From contig CAZSRS010000028.1 of assembly GCA_964609625.1 (NCBI GenBank), positions 1 through 53,724 on the forward strand: 53,724 nucleotides of DNA, given 5' to 3'. Made by a program: the position numbers and the translations under genes. A model generated the notes under the pieces. The model was given only the letters and a program-made list of their open reading frames with translations. It searched no databases and was not told the origin of the DNA. This document shows positions 50,021-53,724 of the stretch, piece after piece (position 1 is the first letter of the stretch; every line of letters begins with the position of its first letter). The stretch is from G963674665 sp964609625 (GTDB lineage Bacteria; Desulfobacterota; Desulfovibrionia; Desulfovibrionales; Desulfovibrionaceae).

Positions 50021-50683
50021 CTATCGACCTTCCCCGGTGAAATACTTCACCACCGGGCCGTGGTTTTCCGGCAGGGTGATCAGCACCACCCTGTCCCCGG
50101 CCTGCAGTGCCGTGGCGCCCCTGGGGACGATGGGCAGCTTGTCGCGCAACAGCACCGCCACCAGCGCATTCTCGGGGAGCGCGATGTCCTTGAGCTGCTT
50201 CCCGGCAACAGGAGACGCGGCATCCAGCAGGATTTCCGTGACATTGACCCGGCCCTCACCCACCGGGAGCAGGTTGGTGATGGCCTCCAGGCTGGCCCGC
50301 TGTTCGATCAGGCTGCCCACCACCTGGGTGGTCGAGAACGCGGTTACGCCGAGCTTCTCGAAAACGTCCACGTTGTCCGGATCGTTGGCCAGGGCCACGG
50401 TGCGTGGCACTCCGAACTGCAGCGCGGCCAGCTGACAGATCACCAGATTGTCCTGATCGTGCGGCGTGATGGCCAACACCACGTCGGCACTGCGCGCCCC
50501 GGCATCCTCCAGCACAGAGGGCGCGCTGCCGTCGCCACAGACCACCACGGCCGGGAGCTGTCTGGCCAATCGAACGCATTCCGCAGGGTCGCGGTTCACG
50601 ATCACAACTTCCCAACCCTTGGAGGCGAAGCTGCGGCCGAGAAAGTACAGTGTGTTTCCACCGCCCACGACGAGAATTTTCAT
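50021..50683 (-). CDS. TrkA-type protein with RCK-N and RCK-C domains
   Basis: A 220-residue regulator starting MKILVVGGGNTLYFLGRSF. The Rossmann loop GGGNTLYFLG (residues 7-16) is a slightly modified GxGxxG. An RCK-N domain runs to ~135 and an RCK-C domain (SPVAGKQLKDIALPENALV, ~163-181) follows, with PRGATALQAGDRVVLI near the end. It is half the size of E. coli TrkA (four domains in 458 residues), so it likely pairs with the smaller TrkA-N protein upstream. The start overlaps that gene's stop by 4 bp. A longer ATG at 50755 lies inside the upstream gene and is unlikely. Confidence 0.88.
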   Translation of the reverse strand: MKILVVGGGNTLYFLGRSFASKGWEVVIVNRDPAECVRLARQLPAVVVCGDGSAPSVLEDAGARSADVVLAITPHDQDNLVICQLAALQFGVPRTVALANDPDNVDVFEKLGVTAFSTTQVVGSLIEQRASLEAITNLLPVGEGRVNVTEILLDAASPVAGKQLKDIALPENALVAVLLRDKLPIVPRGATALQAGDRVVLITLPENHGPVVKYFTGEGR

Positions 50684-51114
50684 AGCGCCCCCCGCGGGCT
50701 TACCGGCCTGTCCAGGGCCTGGTAGATGAGCCGGGCGGCTTCCCGTGTGGGGCACACCGTCTCGATGCCCAGCCGGGTGTAGACCTCCTCCCGCGCCGGG
50801 TCATAGACCCTGGCCATGATCCTGGGGACCTTGAACAGCGTTTTCGCCACCTGGGCAGTCATCAGGTTCACGTTGTCCGCGTGGGTGGTGGCGATGAACA
50901 CGTCGGCCCCCTCGAGCTTTGCCTGGCGCAGCACGGCGACGTGGGTGGCGTCGCCGGTGATCCGGAAACCGCTGAACTCGGCGGAAAGGTTGGCGAAAGC
51001 CTTTTCGTGTTGGTCGACGACCACCACGGAATTGCCCCTGGAACTCAAGAGGTTGGCCAGTTGCGAACCCACGCGCCCGCACCCCACGATGACGATGTAG
51101 CGGTCATTGTTCAT
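50680..51114 (-). CDS. TrkA N-terminal (RCK-N) domain-only protein
   Basis: A 144-residue protein starting MNNDRYIVIVGCGRVGSQLA. It has an intact nucleotide-binding loop GCGRVG (residues 11-16) and Asp near residue 34 (VVVVDQHE), then the domain ends near 140 without RCK-C. Together with the next gene it would reconstitute a TrkA with one missing C domain. It overlaps the response-regulator stop by 4 bp. It may act as a nucleotide-sensing half of the Trk gate or as an independent regulator. Confidence 0.88.
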   Translation of the reverse strand: MNNDRYIVIVGCGRVGSQLANLLSSRGNSVVVVDQHEKAFANLSAEFSGFRITGDATHVAVLRQAKLEGADVFIATTHADNVNLMTAQVAKTLFKVPRIMARVYDPAREEVYTRLGIETVCPTREAARLIYQALDRPVSPRGAL

Positions 51115-51812
51115 GGCGTGTCTCCTGGTGACCCGTCGCGCTTCTCTTCCCCCAGCACGATGGCGCCGAACTTGTCCAGGGTGGTGGCCCGCTCCAGATT
51201 GGCCTGGGCGGGCTTGAAGGTGGGGTCGATGTCCAGTGCGGCGCGGTAGAAACCCAGGGCCTTCCCGTGCTCGCGTGCGATTTCGCTGAGCGCGCCGAGC
51301 AGGTTGTAAGCCTCGGCCTGCGCGGGGTCCATTGCCACGGCCTGGTGCACAGTCTCACGCGCGTGACTGAAGTCGCGGTTGGTGATATGCCGTTTCGCCA
51401 GTTCGATGAGGGAGCGGTAATCCGTGGCATTGCCCTCGTGCAGGGCTTCGCGCTCCAGTATCGTGCGGGCCAGCTCCCGGATTTCGCCGGGGGTGAAGGG
51501 TTTTTGGAGAAAATCCACCGCCCCCAGCTTCATGGCTTCCACCGCCGTGGCAACGGTTCCGTGTGCCGTGATGATGATCACCCGAACCCCGGGCCATTCG
51601 ACACCGATTCTGCGCAGTACCTCCAGGCCGTCCATGCCCGGCAGCTTCAAATCCAGAAAGACCATGGCGCATGGCGAGGCTCGGAGCAGGCCCAGGGCCT
51701 CCTCGCCGTTCACCGCCGTGAGCACCGGCAGGCCGAGGGGCTCCAGGGACTGGCTCATGGTCATGCGGATGTTGCGTTCGTCGTCCACCACCAGAATCGA
51801 CATGTCGCGCAT
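51111..51812 (-). CDS. Response regulator with REC and TPR output, no DNA-binding domain
   Basis: A 233-residue regulator. The receiver (1-~122) is complete: Asp10-Asp11, phospho-Asp54 (FLDLKLPGMDG), Thr82 (IITAHG) and Lys104 (LQKPF). The C-terminal part (~130-215) is helical with TPR-like repeats: DYRSLIELAKRHITNRDF, then AEAYNLLGALSEIAREHGKA and TFKPAQANLERATTL. No helix-turn-helix, AAA+ or enzymatic output is seen, so it probably works by protein binding. It starts 9 bp after the kinase stop and precedes the TrkA genes, so K+ uptake may be controlled at the protein level. Confidence 0.88.
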   Translation of the reverse strand: MRDMSILVVDDERNIRMTMSQSLEPLGLPVLTAVNGEEALGLLRASPCAMVFLDLKLPGMDGLEVLRRIGVEWPGVRVIIITAHGTVATAVEAMKLGAVDFLQKPFTPGEIRELARTILEREALHEGNATDYRSLIELAKRHITNRDFSHARETVHQAVAMDPAQAEAYNLLGALSEIAREHGKALGFYRAALDIDPTFKPAQANLERATTLDKFGAIVLGEEKRDGSPGDTP

Positions 51813-51821
51813 GGCTGCCTC

Positions 51822-53660
51822 CTATTGCGCCACCGGCAGGGTAAATGTGAAGGTGCTGCCCGCCCCCTCAGCGGATTCCACCCAGATGGTACCGCCATGT
51901 GCGCGAACGATCTCCTTGCAGATTGCAAGCCCCAGCCCCGATCCGCCGGGCTCCCGCCCCTGCACCTGCACGAACTTCTGGAAAATCCTGGCCTGATACG
52001 CCGCCGGGATGCCCGGACCGTTGTCCCGCACGCTCAGGTGCACCTGCGGCCCGGCCCTGTTCGCCCGCAGGGCGATGCGCCCCCCTTGGGGGGCGTAGCG
52101 CAAGGCATTGGACACCAGGTTGCTCAGCACCCAGGTGATCTTGTTGGCGTCGGCACGGACCAGGGGCAACTCAGGGGGGCAGCTCAGGTCCAGCACTACC
52201 TGCCGCTGCTCGGCCTGAGTCTTGAACACGCGGCCCACGTGCTCGAACAGCGTGCTTACCGGCACCCGCTCAAACTCCAAGGCGATCTTGCCCGCCTCGA
52301 TTTTGGAAAGATCCAGCAGGTCGTTGACCAGGGCCTTCATGCGCTGCACCTCTTCGTGCGCGGCCCGGAGCAGTTCCCCGTCCTTGGGGGCCAGGTCCTG
52401 GGCCACGTGCTCCAGCAGCAGGTCCACGCTCATGCCCAGGCTGGTCAAAGGGGTGCGCAGCTCATGGGATGCGGCCATGATGAAATCGCTCTTCAACCGT
52501 TCCACTTCCTTGAGCCGGGTGACGTCCCGCAGGAGCAGCACGATACCGGAAAGCCCGTTGTCCCGGCCGCGCACCACGGTGATGGAGAAGAGATAATGCC
52601 GGGAGCGCCCTGCCTCACGCAGGGTGACGATGCGTTGCTCGTCCGGCACATCAGGGGGCGCTCCCGAATCCACGGTTGCGCGGATCAAGGCGCAGACTTC
52701 GGGACTGGGCAGGATGTCCTCGCAGCCCAGAGGCGTGGTTTCCACGAACGCGAGATCGAGCATCCGCCGCGCAGCGGGGTTGATGCCCGTGGCCCTGAGG
52801 CCGGTGTCGAAGACCACCAGGCCGTCCTCGATGCTGGAGACGATGGCTTCGCCCTTGTTCTTCTCCGCGATGATCTGCTCGATGTTCATGTCGTGGTAGC
52901 GGCCCAGCTGACTGGCCATCTGATTGAACTCCCCCGCCAGCACACCCAACTCGTCCCGGCTTTCCACCGGCACCTCCACGGCATAGTCGCCGGAAGATAT
53001 GCGTCTGGACGCTGTCACGAACCCTCGCAAGGGGCGGGTGATCCGCGCGGCCAGCACCATGCTGAAGATCAGGGCCGCGCTCAACGCCGCCAACGCCACC
53101 AGCAGCGTGGACCAGATGGCCCGCCCGGCCACGCGTCCGGCTTCGAGGCTGGCGGCGTACATGGTCTCCTCGTTCAGACGGCGCAGTTGGATGCACCCGC
53201 TCCGCACCGCGGCGAACACCGGGTGCACATCCTGGTGGTAGACCACGAGCGGAGGCTTCGCCGCCTCCCGTTGCTCCACGGGGAGCTCCGTCAGCGTGGA
53301 AAACCGCTGCCGGAAGCGCGTGTAGTCGTTTTCGATGGTCTGTACCAACTCTTGCTCCCCCTGGATGGTGAGGTTGTCCTTGGCCCTGGACAACCATTCC
53401 AGGAATCCGGCTTCGTGTTCTCGAAACTGGGCCACGCCCTGTTGCACATCACCAAGGAAGAACAGGAGGATGGCACTGTCTTGTCGCTCCAGGGCATCCA
53501 CCATGTTTTCGGCCGCCAGGATGCTGCGGTAATTCTCACTGAGAATGGCGTCCGTGGCCTTGCCCAGCGCCACCAGGTTGGCAACCGCCCAGGCCACCAC
53601 CAACCCCATGAGGACAAAGGCGACTCCGTAGCCGATGAGGATTTTCTTGCGCAATGTCAT
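51822..53660 (-). CDS. Membrane histidine kinase of the potassium operon
   Basis: A 612-residue sensor kinase: TM1 about 8-30, a periplasmic four-helix-bundle-like sensor (~31-180), TM2 about 183-204, HAMP about 205-258, PAS about 270-385 (SIEDGLVVFDTGLRATGINP), HisKA with His399 in AASHELRTPL, and HATPase with N-box (NLVSNALRYAP), DNGPGIP and GGSGLGLAI. The overall layout resembles KinB-type kinases. It is the first gene of the potassium operon and its partner regulator follows by 9 bp. The stimulus, turgor, ionic strength or K+, is inferred from the neighbours. The 64 bp left in the window upstream shows no clear promoter. Confidence 0.92.
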   Translation of the reverse strand: MTLRKKILIGYGVAFVLMGLVVAWAVANLVALGKATDAILSENYRSILAAENMVDALERQDSAILLFFLGDVQQGVAQFREHEAGFLEWLSRAKDNLTIQGEQELVQTIENDYTRFRQRFSTLTELPVEQREAAKPPLVVYHQDVHPVFAAVRSGCIQLRRLNEETMYAASLEAGRVAGRAIWSTLLVALAALSAALIFSMVLAARITRPLRGFVTASRRISSGDYAVEVPVESRDELGVLAGEFNQMASQLGRYHDMNIEQIIAEKNKGEAIVSSIEDGLVVFDTGLRATGINPAARRMLDLAFVETTPLGCEDILPSPEVCALIRATVDSGAPPDVPDEQRIVTLREAGRSRHYLFSITVVRGRDNGLSGIVLLLRDVTRLKEVERLKSDFIMAASHELRTPLTSLGMSVDLLLEHVAQDLAPKDGELLRAAHEEVQRMKALVNDLLDLSKIEAGKIALEFERVPVSTLFEHVGRVFKTQAEQRQVVLDLSCPPELPLVRADANKITWVLSNLVSNALRYAPQGGRIALRANRAGPQVHLSVRDNGPGIPAAYQARIFQKFVQVQGREPGGSGLGLAICKEIVRAHGGTIWVESAEGAGSTFTFTLPVAQ

Positions 53661-53724
53661 GACACCAGGACCTCCAACAGCGCTGGGCGCTCGTTACAGG
53701 GTAAGCATCAGCCATGCCGAAAAT

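Noticed and set aside
1..53724. CRISPR arrays, tRNA or rRNA genes, complete insertion sequences
   Set aside because: No regularly spaced repeats, cloverleaf candidates, rRNA-like sequence or transposase genes were seen on either strand.

Overview
The window looks like chromosomal DNA from a GC-rich anaerobic deltaproteobacterium, most likely a Desulfovibrionaceae-type sulfate reducer. The evidence is a chemoreceptor with a periplasmic c-type heme motif (DcrA-like), a LutABC-type lactate oxidation operon, a four-subunit cytoplasmic NiFe hydrogenase behind a sigma-54 promoter, and a large NAD-glutamate dehydrogenase. The genus assignment is inference; there is no rRNA or other marker gene. I see no tRNA, rRNA, CRISPR array or intact insertion sequence.

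Layout. (1) 1-11960 is a chemotaxis island. cheB-cheR (minus; cheR runs off the left edge) diverges from parA, a STAS-like gene, cheA, cheW and two large chemoreceptor genes (plus). The 190-bp gap between them carries back-to-back sigma-70-like promoters. (2) 12163-22753 is an orphan type VI secretion spike island: two vgrG genes, a DUF2169 protein fused to a pentapeptide-repeat helix, a second pentapeptide-repeat protein, DUF3540 and a DUF4150 PAAR-like tip. There are no sheath, membrane-complex or recognisable toxin genes. (3) 22797-29077 (minus) is tamA-tamB. (4) 29147-29989 (minus) is a flagellin-like gene with a good sigma-28 promoter. (5) 30507-33355 (plus) is lutABC, preceded by a long leader rich in inverted repeats. 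(6) 33370-38068 (minus) is a group-3-type NiFe hydrogenase operon (beta, gamma, delta, alpha, then an unknown gene) with a sigma-54 promoter.

(7) 38385-45379 (plus) is a mixed run: a Ca2+/cation antiporter, an HdeA-like periplasmic protein, a PilZ protein, NAD-glutamate dehydrogenase, an HPPD-like VOC protein and a glycosyltransferase-like protein. (8) 45493-45878 is a frameshifted TOPRIM primase remnant. (9) 45886-53660 (minus) is an eight-gene potassium operon: histidine kinase, a REC-TPR response regulator, two TrkA-type proteins, TrkH, an unknown Cys/His-rich protein, a KtrB-like channel and a KtrA-like gate. Its genes overlap or nearly abut.

The most interesting candidates for undescribed biology are the toxin-less spike island with the DUF2169-pentapeptide fusion and matching coiled-coil VgrG tails; the potassium operon that merges Trk and Ktr parts with a two-component system lacking a DNA-binding output; the chemotaxis module with a degenerate CheB receiver and a Ser-less STAS protein; and the sigma-28-driven flagellin-like protein.
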